Positions 15,344 through 28,140 of a stretch of 64,000 nucleotides of DNA are shown here, piece after piece; the first letter of the stretch is position 1; every line of letters starts with the position of its first letter. The stretch lies in contig NC_054083.1 of NCBI RefSeq assembly GCF_017562075.2, positions 11,798,607-11,862,606 of the forward strand, given 5' to 3'. The notes beneath the pieces were generated by a model. The model saw only the letters and a program-made list of their open reading frames with translations. It searched no databases and had not been told where the DNA came from. Source of the stretch: Anopheles merus. Lineage: Eukaryota > Arthropoda > Insecta > Diptera > Culicidae. Position numbers and translations under genes: made by a program.

Positions 15344-18300
15344 AACACACTAGCAAGCATAAAGAAAGCAAAAACTCCAAAATCGTATAAAAATGCAACG
15401 ACAACACAAATACAATGGTTTCCCGTACAGTGCAAAAAGGATTGTGTTTCGGTATACCCCTTCGACGGGAGCTCTCCCTTTTTTTTGGAGGAGGAGGCCA
15501 CAATTCATTACGATCGTGACCATTCTTCTTTTCATTTCCTGTGAAAACGCGCACACCTCCACCTACCGTTAACAGAATTTCAAGCAGGGCTGTTTGTTCC
15601 CGAATCGAGGGAATTACTTCACCCCTACCCCCTAGTGCACCAACCCGTGTCCGATGTGGCAACACAATGTTGAGTATACGGTGAATAATTGACGTTTTTA
15701 TTAACTTTACACTTTATGAACGTTTATTGAGCTTGCATGTGAGAATGGTAATAATTTTTATCGCTTTATATTTCCATGGCTGTGTCCCAGCCATTTGTTG
15801 TTTTGTTTTCTTTTGAGGGTTGGCAAAGGACCAACGCCGGGACATGCGATACATTGCGCATCTAACGAGAATGTATGTGGCCAGCTATAAAGAAGTGCAC
15901 TGAAGAGCCGACTTTTCTTCTTTCTCAGCATATCTCTTTATAGCATTCGTGAAGTGTTTTCAAACAGTACCCCTTTGGTTTCCATTCTCGTACAAACGAA
16001 CCAGATACTCAATTCGTTTGTTTCGCTGCAATGCTCATAAAGGGGCAAGGTGGTCGTAAAATAGTGCACAGAATAAAACACAACCACCAACAAACAGCTG
16101 GACTCGTACAAATAAATTCCAGAAACATGGCTTCAGTGGGCAGTGCTATAGGTACTTTTTGTAGAAGGAATAATAACGAACGGCAACATAAAAAATAACA
16201 AAGGGCAACGTGGGCAGGCATGAATTAATGGGAGTGTTTTTATCTCAATCTATCCATTCCAGTGATAGTGCATCAGTTATTTGGAGCTTCACAAGAAAAA
16301 TGAAACATTTGTTTACGTTCCTAATTGGTGTACGACTATTTTGTTTTCATTAAATTTTACTAGGCACGCTCGTGTACGGTGTGAAGTTTTAATTAAAAGA
16401 ACAAAAATGCTGGTGATTTTGTTGAAGAAATTAATTACATCTCATATATTAACTTTACAATTTTAACCTCATTCAGCAAGAAAAAGCTGTAAAAAGCTGA
16501 GTATATGTAAAGAAATCTTCATTTATATCCTATGTTTGCAAATTTCTTGTGAAGCATTAAATTAACAATATCATCAAATTGTAATTTTAATGAGATTTCA
16601 TACAATTATGAAAGCTGCTGCCATGAACAAGTTCAACTGCTTAACAACACGACATTAAATAAATTCCTCTTTAGTATGTCTAGGTAAATTATCAGTAAAT
16701 CATTTACATGTTTATTGAACTCAACCAATTGAAATAAACAATTTATTTTATATTAAAAAAAATATATCCTAATACTCTTCAAACTCAAACTAAGATCAAA
16801 CGGAAACAAAACCAACGAAAATCATGGCAAAATTAACAGACAAAAGCGCTACCCTTCCCAGAGGAAGACAAGATTTTACGACCGTCGACCAATTCTTTCC
16901 CAAAACCCAAAAGGGCGTTATTATTCGTATTCGTACAATCCACCCTAAAAACAATCCACCGTCCAATCGTTTACAGTCCATTTTTGACTGTTGAATCTTA
17001 GAAGGCACTAAAAGTGGCTTCATTGCCTCGTTCTGGCAGGATTTGGAGCAAATAAAACCGAAGCGAGGGAAATGAAATGTAAATCCTCCATTTCGTGCGC
17101 CGTTCTTTCTTCCCCCAAAACGGTCAAAAGTGCATTCGAGCCGATCGCTTCGAGGCCAATTAAACGGTACGCCTTCATCTTCCCACATTTGTAAGCAACG
17201 AGACAGGGAGATGCCAGCTTTTACGACTTGAATGTACAACAAACCTCATCAGGCAGGATTTGGACGCTTTTGCGTGGTAAAAAGAGGTGCTCTCAGGCGA
17301 TGGAAATGGTCGCATGATTACTGACCGAACATAATGTAGAGTTAAATTGCTATTCGATCAGGCAAACGAAGGGTGGGTGATTGTGGGTTTTATGAGTGAA
17401 AGAATGAGACGCCTTCTTCGTTAGCAAATCGCAGTAAATAAAATGAACAAACAAGAAGGTCCATTAAAGCCATAGCTTAATTTGTTGAGCTCTACTACTA
17501 ACAATCTTTATAGAAAAATCAGAAGCAAATCAAGACTAATTCAAAATTAAGATTTTAATATTACTTTATTGATCGCTTTTGAGCTACAAATGTAAACAGA
17601 ATCATCAGGAAGTACAATTCTTAAACGCTTTTAAAGCTTATTTTCTTCCTACATTCACAACGATTGCATTCATCGACACCATTCCAAAGCGTTTATGCTG
17701 TTTTCTTTAAGCTAAAAGAAGATTGCTAAAATACGCTGTCGTTTGATTTCGAATGGACGCTTCCTACCATTAAGCTAATGCCACAACCATTCAACTGTAC
17801 ACAGATGATTACAGGAGTCCAGTCTTTGCCACAGATTTTCTAATTCAAATACTCTGAACATTGAAGTTTCGCTCTCGCTCCTGTAGTTCTGGGGTTTTTT
17901 TTCCAAGAATCGTCTCTACCGTCTCCCGGAAAAGACACTGAGGTCTGCGGTCGTAAATGAGCCTGACTAAACCGATCGTAAAAACACAAAAACACTGTCC
18001 AGAAGGTGTCACACCAGGGGATGGGAACAGAGGAACTATCCTTGTAAGGTGTCGACTGTAAGCTCCAATGCGGCAAAGGTGCAAAGAAACAGTACGGCGT
18101 GTGGAAATGAATTGAACTCACACCTGCGAAAGCAATCGCCGTGCGGAAGGATGGCCAGCTTTTTGTGTCTTTACCTTCACCATTTCCACTAATGAGATTA
18201 CCGCTCAATAACTTTGACAATGAAGTAAACTTTTTCTCTTTACTGCTCCGGCTAGTCTGTTCACAATGTGCCTTTCGTTCTGGGTGAGAGTGTTGAGTTT

Positions 18301-18648
18301 GCTTGAGCATTCAGCTCACGATCCAAGCCGAGGTGAATTTTATCGTGCATGGCAGCAGTGACTGGATGGTTTTGCGATGATGGGAAGCCAAATTTACCGC
18401 CTTTCACCTTTAAAACTGCGCCACAAAAGCTGAAAAACCATCGACAAAACGGTGGAAACCGTGATGGAAGTGCAACGGCATGAAAGAGCACATAAAAAGG
18501 AATACTTAATCCAGCCAATTTTCTGCAGTTTGACTCCCTAGAGAAGCTGTCCTTCCGGCGTCTAGTCGAAGTCAAACCGTCGGCTTTAGTAAGGTGAAGT
18601 TAATAAGCTTTTTTGTCATTTCTTCACTGTTCTACCGCTACAGTGACA

Positions 18649-18681
18649 ATTTTCTTGCTCTCCTTTTCGTTGCAGGTAAAG
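18649..18681 (+). promoter_or_regulatory. Candidate recursive splice site (zero-length exon), upstream intron
   Basis: An almost uninterrupted pyrimidine tract (18651-18672) ends TTGCAG at 18675 and is followed at once by GTAAAG. Juxtaposed acceptor and donor with no exon between is the defining pattern of Drosophila ratchet points, Y(n)NCAG|GTAAGT. The donor half, GTAAAG, is one step from ideal. It lies 18.95 kb upstream of the RRM2 exon in an intron of at least 37.6 kb, the size class in which such sites are known. Splicing of the preceding exon to 18676 would regenerate a 5' splice site for the next step. Inferred function; pattern directly seen. Confidence 0.55.
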
Positions 18682-21600
18682 TTGCTATCACCAATCAACT
18701 TCCCTTCACACGAACGAACTTGTAAAGTGTCGTGGTCGAAAAAAAACCCATTGATCACTTTCCTTTATGCGATAATCTACCCGTCCCAGCGAGGGGTACC
18801 GTGCGCCTCCATTTGTTTAATAAATGTGTTTCCATCGCAAAAAATATGAGTTTGAATAAGTTCACCATTAACTGTCACTCCAGTCATCAAACGGGAACAA
18901 CTGCGTCGTTGCAGCAGGGCAGTGTTGGCCACGATGACCGAATGGATAGCCCCTACAAAAGCCATCGGGAGTCATTAACTTTTAATGAGTCATAAATTCG
19001 TATCTTGCGTTTATCTATTCCCTGCGCCCAAACAATGCCTAATGGAAACAATGATCTATTTTCCCTTTGCTAGTGCCCGTTACTGGCTAAGTTCATCGAT
19101 ACATTACGCCAAAGTGTCGCCTCCCTGAAACGCGAAAATGGGAGGGGGCGAAAAAAAACACGAAACCTCCGGCATACATAACATATCTGTTGAATGTGCT
19201 GCTTCCTTCATCGAGGGGCTATGGACATGGACTTTCGAAAGTGTCCCCTTTGTTTCGTTCCCTATCGTTTCGGTGACAGTTTTATGGGCTCCTCTTACAC
19301 CGCATAATAGTTCCAATTCGTCGTTCGCGGTTGCTGGTAATAAAAACAGACACTCACACAAAAGCTCATTAGACGTCGACGCCGCATTGTACGCTGGTGG
19401 GATGTTTTACACAATGACAACCCCAATGGAAGCGATTATCGAATGGAAAATGAGGGGAATCCAGTATTCAATACGACTTCGAAGCAGCCTAGCAAAATAC
19501 AACAAGGACGACCCGAGGAAAAACAAAGGATTTGTTTTCTGGCACGTCTTTGTCGCGGTCTTAGGTCTGCACGCGATTGCTTTTTATTTTCTAATCAAAA
19601 TACGATTATTCATCCAATGGATTATTTGTAAGAGAAGCGGAAGGGAGGTAGAATAACGCGGTTGGAAATAGTGAAAAGAAAACCAGAATACTCTGAAAAG
19701 GTTGCAGGGCTGTTGGGGAAAGCTAAGGTGACAACAAAATGGCATAGAATGAGCAAAAGGGATCAATAAATCAAGATCGAAAAAGCTAGATACAGCCAAG
19801 GGTAATCAAATTTGCGGTCTATAGCTTAAAAATTGAGTGACAGTAGCATTAATGTCCCTCTATAATCTTCACTCCAGCCGCTTGGGAAAAGATTGAGTAT
19901 TTTACTCTGGGACACTGCCTTCTGGCCTTAGTTTTGCAAATTTATCAAATAATTTTTAAATATGAGTATTTAAATAAAGATAATAGTAAAGGAAATTCAA
20001 AGATTGAAATTGCAAAAGCAAAAATCTCTCGGAAAGTCTTAAAATTACCTTATTAAAAGTCAATTAAGAGCGTTAAAAAGTCTGTCCAACTCCCAACATT
20101 CAATAAGCATAATCAATTTTAGGTTTCCGATGCTTACGAAATTGCCGACATGAGAGGCTTAGGCCCTCATCCCTGAATCCAATCCTCGAGCAGTGAAAAT
20201 TGATCGCAAGGACAATCCTGGTGCACCATCTGTTGAGGCAGTTAACAGCAGGTGTCGGTGCGGCTAGGTTTCGGGCTCACGCCAAATACCGAAAGCCCGT
20301 TAGCGACGTTGGGGCGCATTTGTGAAATTTTACATCGCCTGTCTAAATCAACGAATATTAAATTCCTTTCTCCCGGCACTGATTGGAAAACCCATTAAAC
20401 TGTTGGGTGATTAGGCGAGCAAGGAATACACACGGGTGCCTTCTACTTCCCACAACCGCTGACGGTACGAAGACCCCGGTTGGTGCTAGTAACAGGGCGA
20501 CAGGCTTTACACAAGAGGGGTTTGGGAAATCTTTGCTAACTACTTCACCGATTCCTCTCCTGGCGCATCCGGGGGGCTTTTGGGAAAAGTTGTACTCCCA
20601 CATGGATTTTCCCTTGTAAATGCTTCAACCTATGCGTATGCTCGTGTATCGGCTGGCATGACAATATTCGAAAAACCCTTCGCCCAACGCAACACCAACA
20701 GCCCCGTTCCGTTGCGGAAGATGAACTTTGAATTTTCGGGCCCAAACACAGCGACGTATCCGAATACTGTACTACCAGGCAGCTGTACATTTGCCACGCT
20801 CGGCAGCGCCATTTAAGACGTGCAGATGAATCGTTTCCTTGGGCGCTTCCTTTCTGTGGCAACAGCACGAGGAAACACGTACCATCGTCGTCGCTTCCTG
20901 GTGGAGTAAAGTTCGGAGCGTAAAATTGAAATATAATAAAAACTTATTTATGCATGTTTTCCGTCTTTTCACCGACACATCACACTCCCATTCTTTGCTC
21001 TTGGGTCCCCCGAGCAGTTCAAAACGAATGCCGTACCTATTGTACCATCCTAATCCTTCCCAGCGCAAAGATGTTTCCGTATACTTTTGCAACGCTCGCA
21101 ACAGAAGCCAACTCTATAGACACTTCCTGCCGTCAAGTGCAGTTTTAATTTTTATCTTTAAACCATCGACGTACACAAGCTGGATACAATCAAACAACTA
21201 CATATACCATAGGCAGCTACCGTCGCATCACTTTCCACAGTTGACGATGGCTTGATGTACGGAAACGCCCGCTTGCCGTTTGTAAAAACTCAAATACAAA
21301 GTAAACCAAGAAACTGTACGGTTTATGAAAAAAAAACAACTGAAATGCTGCTGCTGCCATTTTTACTCACGAGAACGTGGCAGGAAACTTCCGACCAAAG
21401 GTAGCGTTTTGAAGTACGTTGTGTGTCTGTGCATTTTTTGTTTGCTTCGCTTGTTGCTGGTGTGGTTTTGCAGAAGAAATTTCCTGCTAAAGAAAAACAA
21501 AAAACCATGTGGTGCCTGGCGGCAAACAGTCAAAGGCGAAGCTGCTTCACCATTTATTTGGTAGCATAAGCCAAGCCGCATCTCGCATGAAGGTGAACAT

Positions 21601-22599
21601 CTTGAAGCAGCTCGTGCTGCCCAGGTGTGCCAACGCGTTTAACAAGCCCAGCAGCGCCATTTTACGCTCCACTAAGGGAGGTAGCGCGAGCGGCACCGAA
21701 CGGAAGGAAAGTAACTGTTTTTCTTTAATTTAAAATGAACTTCAACCCCAAGGCAGCTGCTAAAACCCAAGGTTCCTTGTCGGGCACAAAGTGGCAGACA
21801 GATTCCGGACCAGGGGTGGCGTGCCGGTATGGAAGTTCGTGTGCCCAATTCTCCCTCCCTCTTTCTCTTTCTCCCAAATACACACACACATACTCCGACA
21901 CACGTCCCTTAATTGAGTGAGAGATTAAGTTACGATCCCGCGAATGGTACCGAAGCGTTGGGAAGCAAACATACTGCCTCCATCATGACACGGGACTGGC
22001 TCCAAAACTGTACGGGATCGCTATGTTTATGTTCCACGGCTATTCTTCCGGTTTCACTTGCTTGCTGCGTTTTGTGCGCACGGAAGGTGTTTTCATTTTT
22101 ATGTGCAGCTCACTTCACCTTTATGCAACCGCAAACGACCGTATTGGAGCGAGGAGGGCATTTACTCGCCCCTTGGTGTGGCAAGTGTATCTTTTTTAAC
22201 AACTTTAAATGCCCTAAAGTACCGACGGGAATTCCCTTCAAGAGCCGTCCACTTTGCCTGCGCACCGGGAGGGAAGCGTTAACGCTGTGAATGTATCACT
22301 TTTTGTTTTGTTTCATTTTTAAGCACTTAAATTTCGGGTTTAAGATATCTTTTACACCGGTGCGCTCATGCTTTTGTTCTTTTCTTTGGAAAAACTAACT
22401 TCAAAGCCGAGCCGAGACAATCGATTTCTAGTAAGCGTGAATACATCTTTTCATCCCTAGAAATAGGGTAAATTGGACCTGAACTTCTTTTCGAAAGCAT
22501 CCACCGGTAAGACAAAGCGCTGTTTCGCACCTTGGCTAAAATATCGATTTCAAAGGTAATCAGCTGCAAACCCCTTAACAAATATTGAATTTCCTTCAG

Positions 22600-22685
22600 C
22601 GTGCCTTGCCCTGGCGCAGCAACCTGCGGCCCAAAATGCGTATCCGATTACGTGTACCGTCGCCAGGAAAACATTGATTCCGGTG
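22600..22685 (+). other. Possible cryptic or alternative exon in the upstream intron
   Basis: A reasonable acceptor (CCCCTTAAC as branch-like sequence, then TTTCCTTCAG) precedes 22600, and GGTG|GTATGT follows 22685. The 86-nt interval is open in the frame beginning C-L-A-L-A-Q-Q-P. The peptide resembles nothing I recognise, and 86 nt is not a multiple of three, so inclusion would shift frame. It could be a poison exon, an alternative exon or chance. Confidence 0.15.
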
Positions 22686-22858
22686 GTATGTTTCGCGTCC
22701 GGGGCCATGTCATTGCTCCTAAAGCCGTTACCGCGCTCATAAATAATAGAATAAATAAATATACAGCCGAAGATTTATACGCTACGATAAATCATTTTCC
22801 TATCTCACCGACGACCGAACCGTACCGATGGGTAGTGCAAAGGGGGAACGACTCCGGG

Positions 22859-22870
22859 GTGTGTGTGTGT
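22859..22870 (+). repeat. (GT)6 microsatellite
   Basis: Short perfect GT run, continued by TGCGTT. Confidence 0.9.
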
Positions 22871-22936
22871 TGCGTTTCGCGTTACACCTAAAGGCCAGCG
22901 CACGGGTTCAGGTCGAAAAACGCTGACGCCCTCCGG

Positions 22937-22956
22937 CGACCAGGTATACCTGGTCG
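22937..22956 (+). promoter_or_regulatory. 20-bp perfect palindrome with back-to-back CAGGTA/TACCTG
   Basis: Reading outward from the centre at 22946/22947, ten bases on each side are exactly complementary (half-site CGACCAGGTA). It contains two CAGGTA hexamers in opposite orientation, a sequence recognised by zfh1/ZEB-type and Zelda-type factors. It also contains CCAG-N6-CTGG, which fits the CNRG-N6-CNRG pattern of CP2/LSF-type factors. The symmetry is directly seen; any bound factor is inferred. Confidence 0.5.
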
Positions 22957-23977
22957 TCACTGGCAGGAATGTCATTTTCTGACTAGTCGTCGGAGTATCT
23001 TCCCTTTTTGGGCAAGACTAATGAGAATCGCAACCACTTATCTCTTAACTTTCCGAGCACGAAATGCGGCTTACGGGTTGGTATGTTAACGGTGAAGGTG
23101 AAGGGATAGGCTTCGAATTTCGGTGAACGAAATGATAAATATGATCTTTAATGAGGGAAGAGCTGTGGGAGGTTCGGGAAAAGATTCGCCCTTACAAGGT
23201 CGACGCCTAATCCGGTGCTGAGCAGCCTAAGCATAATGACACCGATATGCGGAGGAATGTTTTTGGGCGCGGTGAACGTTAGGCAGGGTTTAGTTTGTGA
23301 TGTGGTTTTTAATCGCATCGCATGGAGGATATTGATGATATGTTTGCTGCAATTTCTCAACGGATTTTAGTCAACACGGTCAAAATAATTGGGATAACTC
23401 ATCATATCGCTACGTTCCTCCCAGCAGGCAAACCGTAAAGCCATCCCCAAGCGCCTGTGTAATCTGATCCTGCTTCAGGTGGAACACTTTTCGGTGGTCT
23501 AAGTTTGTCCACGAAACTGATTCCTTCTTTACAGTTTGCTTCACAGTGCCGAATAAAGAGAGGCTGAATCTTCGTCATCAAATTTGAAGGCACTAGTGCT
23601 TGTGATTACATCCTACGATACGACACCGGCAAACAATACCGCCCTAAGGGGAAGATTCCGCCAGAATCATACACTTTGGTTACAGTTTCTTGAGACCATT
23701 TTATTTCCAGCCAACTATACCGTGCCGAACTATCCCTCCTGCGACAAGGTGTATTTTGCAATTGGGTTTCTTCTTGTTGTTGATTTTTCGCTCGATGCTT
23801 TTAAGGCAACCAAAGGTCCGAACACCGTGCACAAGTCGAAAGGCATGAAACATGACCGACTACTATTCGTCGTTTTCGCCTGCAGGGAGATACGGAAATG
23901 ATCTTTTAAGCAACAACGATCCACCAAAGTTCATGCCAAGCGTCTTCAGACAATTCTTGGACGCCCTCCAGCACTGT

Positions 23978-23998
23978 TGCTGCTGCTGCTGCTGCTGC
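23978..23998 (+). repeat. (TGC)7 trinucleotide run (CUG in sense RNA)
   Basis: Seven perfect TGC units. In the pre-mRNA this contains CUG repeats; mammalian CELF1 was first described as a CUG-repeat binding protein, although its real preference is UGU/GU-rich RNA. Too short to form a long stable hairpin. Confidence 0.95.
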
Positions 23999-25356
23999 GC
24001 TTCAAATTTACTGTCTAAAGCACAACATCCGCACCGTGCTCGGTAGCATCTTAAGCGAGCCCCCGGGTGACACCGGTGCTAACTCTTGTCCTCTACGACC
24101 CCCAGCAGAAACAGCAAATGCTCCAAAGTACGACGACAAACTTGTTATCAGATATTTTCGCTCAACAAAAGCTAGAAACAAAGCGTTAATGACTTTTCAT
24201 TTTCCCTCTATGGCTGTAAGGGAGGAGTAGTTTTCTCCCTGGGTTTACACACTCCCGACCGACCATGACTACCCACGAACGTAGCGACGACCAACGGCAC
24301 AACTTAGAGTGTCATTATTATGTGTCATTATGGTGAAGCAGAAGCAGGCGCCTCCATTGGTACCGTTCCTTTGCCCGTGTCGCGAATGGGTTGAACCGAG
24401 GCGTGACAAAGTTTATCCACTGCAAAACAACGATTTCCACTCGGTCGTTGGGTCGAGCAGGCTTGTGGTAGGAAGGATGTGCTTAAAAGTGTCACATTCC
24501 ATGGTTTGTCATTTGATATGATTTTCACTCACCTTTAGGAGAATGGCTTGCAGCCGACACACCGGTAAGCCTGGGAGGGGAAATAATCGCAAAGATCTTA
24601 CTGCTTTTAGTAAAGACGCTCTGCTGTGGTTCATTTAGAAAACGATTCCAAACTTGGATGAATCTTGAGCAACCAGTACATCCATTAAAAGCGTCTTTTC
24701 GCAAGCCGCTCATGGAAATGATGTTTTGCTTTTTGCTTCTTCTGGATCGATACGCATTGAACCTCGAAGTGCAAGATAAACAACACATTTTTCACCCAGC
24801 GCCAGCCTCCGTTAAAGTAGTCCCCTCTTCTATCCACACTCCAAATGTGTTTCAAAACGAGCGCACACATACACACATTGCACACACTACGGCCATTAGA
24901 CAACGCCTTGCCGTGGAACTCCTCCACCTTCATCGGCCGTGCGAAGGATACGATTTGTTTACGCAAGCGAAAAGTATGGACAGTTATTTATGCGTGAGAG
25001 AGTGCAACTGTGAGTTAGGATATTTGAGCCGCTGTTAGCCGCTGTTGGTCTGTTGAGATGTGGGAAAAAACATGTTTTCCCCTTTGGCAGGGGTTTCTTA
25101 TCACGGCAACGAATCTTTTCCCCCGGTCCACCGTGCCCGAGCCGCTGCGCTGTGCTATCTGGCACGCCGGTCAAACTGTAACCCCGCAAAAACCTGGGCC
25201 CAGCCCGTGGCAGCTCACAGTGGAATCATATTTAGATTTATGCGTTTTCTTCTAATCGTTTTCGACGAAACACATAAATACACATTCGCACAGCGTTAAA
25301 TTCCCTGCCCTGGTAAAAGGTCGACCCTCGGATGCTCGGCTGCCACAAGCCCACAA

Positions 25357-25375
25357 ACACACACACACACACACA
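25357..25375 (+). repeat. (AC)n microsatellite
   Basis: 19 bp of perfect AC. A shorter CACACGCACACACAC segment lies about 85 bp downstream. Confidence 0.95.
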
Positions 25376-26595
25376 AGCTGTGCGAGATGTGCCGAGTTGT
25401 TGAAGATTCGGTCGGCAACTGTTGGCACCATGTTGTACCCACGTACAGATACACTGACACACGCACACACACGCTGCCACTTAGGTGTACGATGAGGGGA
25501 AAAGTTATGCTTATGCGAAAGAGATCACCCAAAAACTGCGTACACGCGGTGAATAAATTTAAATGTTCATAAATTTCCAAACGCGGCCCCTGTTTGCCGT
25601 AACCTTCAGCCACTGGGTCGCGATGCTACCTTCCCATCACCCTGCTCCTGTTTATCGTACGCCTCCAATATGGCAAGGATGTTTGCGCTTTTCAAGCATA
25701 GAAGCCTCCATTGCTTCTTACAGATGATTTCCTCGGTGGTGTTTTATTTTTTTGGCACCGTCTTTTTTTGTTCAGCCGGTTTGCCACTCCACCACGCCCG
25801 GCACGCACGCAAGTCCTCAGTACGCATTCTCAAATAATCTCACAAATCGGAAAAATATCCTCAAGGCGAGAGAGAAAAAAATGGCTCCATCAGTTACCCG
25901 CTACCCGTTGTTCAAACGGAAAGGAGTGGGAGCGGGCGGAAATTTAGGCTGACTTTATCTTGCAGAATAAATCAAACGCCTGTCAAGCGAGTGAGCGCTT
26001 GGGCGCTTGGGAGAACGGCAAGTGTCCCCGGTGTGCTCAGAAACGGCAAAACACACACAAGCAGTGCGAAGAAACGGTGAAGTGAACTTATCTGCTTTTC
26101 GTTCCTTTTCTGCCACCCAAACCCATTTTAGCTGTGTTTTAGCCTCAATTTCGTAAAACAAAAGTAGAAAATTGAGTCAGTGGTTGTTTGTTTCACTGCG
26201 TGAAGTTGAGGTGCAGCTTTCGGCCACGGTGGCTTTAATGGGAAAGTGACAAGATATACCAAATTGCATTACAATTCGTGGCAGGATTAAACAAAACCAT
26301 GAGCTCACGCACACCCCCCGCCCATCCAGTTCTAACATTCAAATCCCAATGGGCGTGTGTGGATTGTGTGTGTGTAATATAAATCATTTTGGCACCGCGG
26401 TAAATGCATTCGATTCCCCTCCCTCACGCCGAGCGGGAGCGTTTCCGTGGTTTTCCGCATGTTTCGCGTTGGGCAATTTTTCATTTACTAACAAATTAAA
26501 ACACCACCCAGGAAATGATTGTGCAACATGCAATCGTGATTTACATCTGGCCGAGAATGGAAGTGTTAACGATGCGCACTGTATAGAACAATGCC

Positions 26596-26606
26596 GGGGG
26601 GGGGGG
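26596..26606 (+). repeat. G11 homopolymer
   Basis: Eleven consecutive G followed by TGAATGG. Length may be uncertain in the assembly. Confidence 0.93.
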
Positions 26607-28080
26607 TGAATGGTGTGATGTGTTTTTTTATTTTTTGTGTCGCTATTCTGTAGCTATTGCATGTTTGTTTCGATGTTGATTGGAAAATAATGAGCTCGAC
26701 AATCACATGACTGGTTCATGTTACGCTGGTCATGTCGGAACGCCGTACCGGGCAGGGGGTTTGCGGGACCGGAACCGGAGGCTTGAAAATTAACGTGTGG
26801 TATTTTTCTGTCAAATCGCCAACGATGACCGATGCGAGTCGGGATGAACCCGCTGGCCGTAAATCATACTAAGTGGTGTAATTTATTATTGCACCAGACT
26901 CCAGCCACACGCTTTTGCGCTGGGTTTGTGTTCTAACTGACAAACAAATGGAATGATGCGACCGGATGATGCTGTAATTGAATTCGATACAAAAATGAGT
27001 AATGTCCAGCTCGGGGGAAAAAACGGTACCCAGGTTGAAGTGATAAAAGTAACCAGGCTAATCAAATTATTGAAAATGCGCAAAATTAATATCAGAATGG
27101 ACAAAGAAGACTGAATAGTGCGCCCATTACTTAGCAACAATTGTTGCGTCTGCCAGCGCAAGCTGTTCGATTGAATCTGAATAGCTTAATCACACCAATA
27201 TGATACAATGATACAGCACACAACAATGGGGAAGAACTTTCGCTCATCAACATCGAAACCATTCAGTCGAGAAATGCGTAATCACATCTGCACAACCCCG
27301 ACCAGCACACCAACGGTCCCCGTGTAGTGTACCCTTACGTCTGCATGGTGAAGGCGCTTTGCTGTAACCATTCATCAACGGTGTCCATCAGCAGATCAAT
27401 TATGTACCACCGAAGCGGAACTTGTTTTTATTCGCTCCCGTTTCCAATTGGCCCGGACGGGCAGTGGACCAAGTTCTTATTTTTCCATTTCATTACCCAC
27501 GAACGGTACAACACAGCACAGGAAACTCGCCAGATGTTCCTGATAAGGTAGATTGATTGAAGCCTGAACGCTGGACTCCTTTGGCCGGGGTAGTTTGGTT
27601 GCTCCTTCGCTGGTTGGCAGCTCCAAGTTGTCCTCGGTAACTTTTGGGCAAGCATTCGCTTCACTCAACCGACCAGAAGTGTACACCCTAGGACACACCT
27701 TTGCTTCCAGTCTGCACCCAACTGCTGGGAGTGACTGGACGATAAAATAGTTTGATTTAATGCATCGGGAATTTTCTGGCTCCTTCGCAAAGAAAACTTT
27801 CTTTTTCCTCCCAGCCGATTCGGTCGGTACGCATCGGTAGAAACACTGCATCAAGCAGAAAGTAACTGGGCAAACAAAAATAAAGCAAAAAGAAAGTACT
27901 AACAAACGTGTGGGGCAGAAAAACACAAAAAAAACAACCCGTCCCATTTGCTCAGTGAGGGGGAAATGAATTGAAAGAAAAACAAACCCTCATCCACAAA
28001 CACCACAAACCAATGAGATGATGCACGCAGCAGGCAACACGTGCCACTCACTGCTTGCTTCTGTTTCTTGCAAGTTTCCA

Positions 28081-28140
28081 CCCAACCTTCTCTAACTCTC
28101 TCTCTCTCTGTCTCTCTGTCTCTCCACTCTCCACTCTTTT
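28081..28140 (+). repeat. 60-bp CT-rich tract
   Basis: Nearly pure pyrimidine, with a perfect CT run at 28096-28109 and CTGTCTCT and CCACTCT repeats. No acceptor AG directly follows. On the minus strand it offers several GAGAG sites. Confidence 0.85.

Larger units (their letters stand above)
1..18675 (+). other. Upstream giant intron, part A (window start to candidate recursive splice site)
   Basis: No recognised gene. The interval contains a T-rich start (1-30), a (TTGG)n run near 2400, (AC)n tracts at 6778-6794 and 15327-15343, short TG-rich stretches (for example near 11325), pyrimidine-rich tracts (for example 5365-5402) and an AT-rich stretch at about 16240-16800. Open frames reach 187 codons (2325-2888, +) but none shows a domain, signal peptide or repeat pattern I recognise, and most overlap open frames on the opposite strand. 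Assignment to the bru3 intron is inferred from lack of any other gene between here and the exon; an upstream exon of the same or another gene with unfamiliar sequence cannot be excluded. Confidence 0.6.

Noticed and set aside
15886..15930. TATAAAG with TCAGCA downstream
   Set aside because: The initiator-like sequence is about 41 nt away, too far for a standard TATA promoter, and no exon follows.
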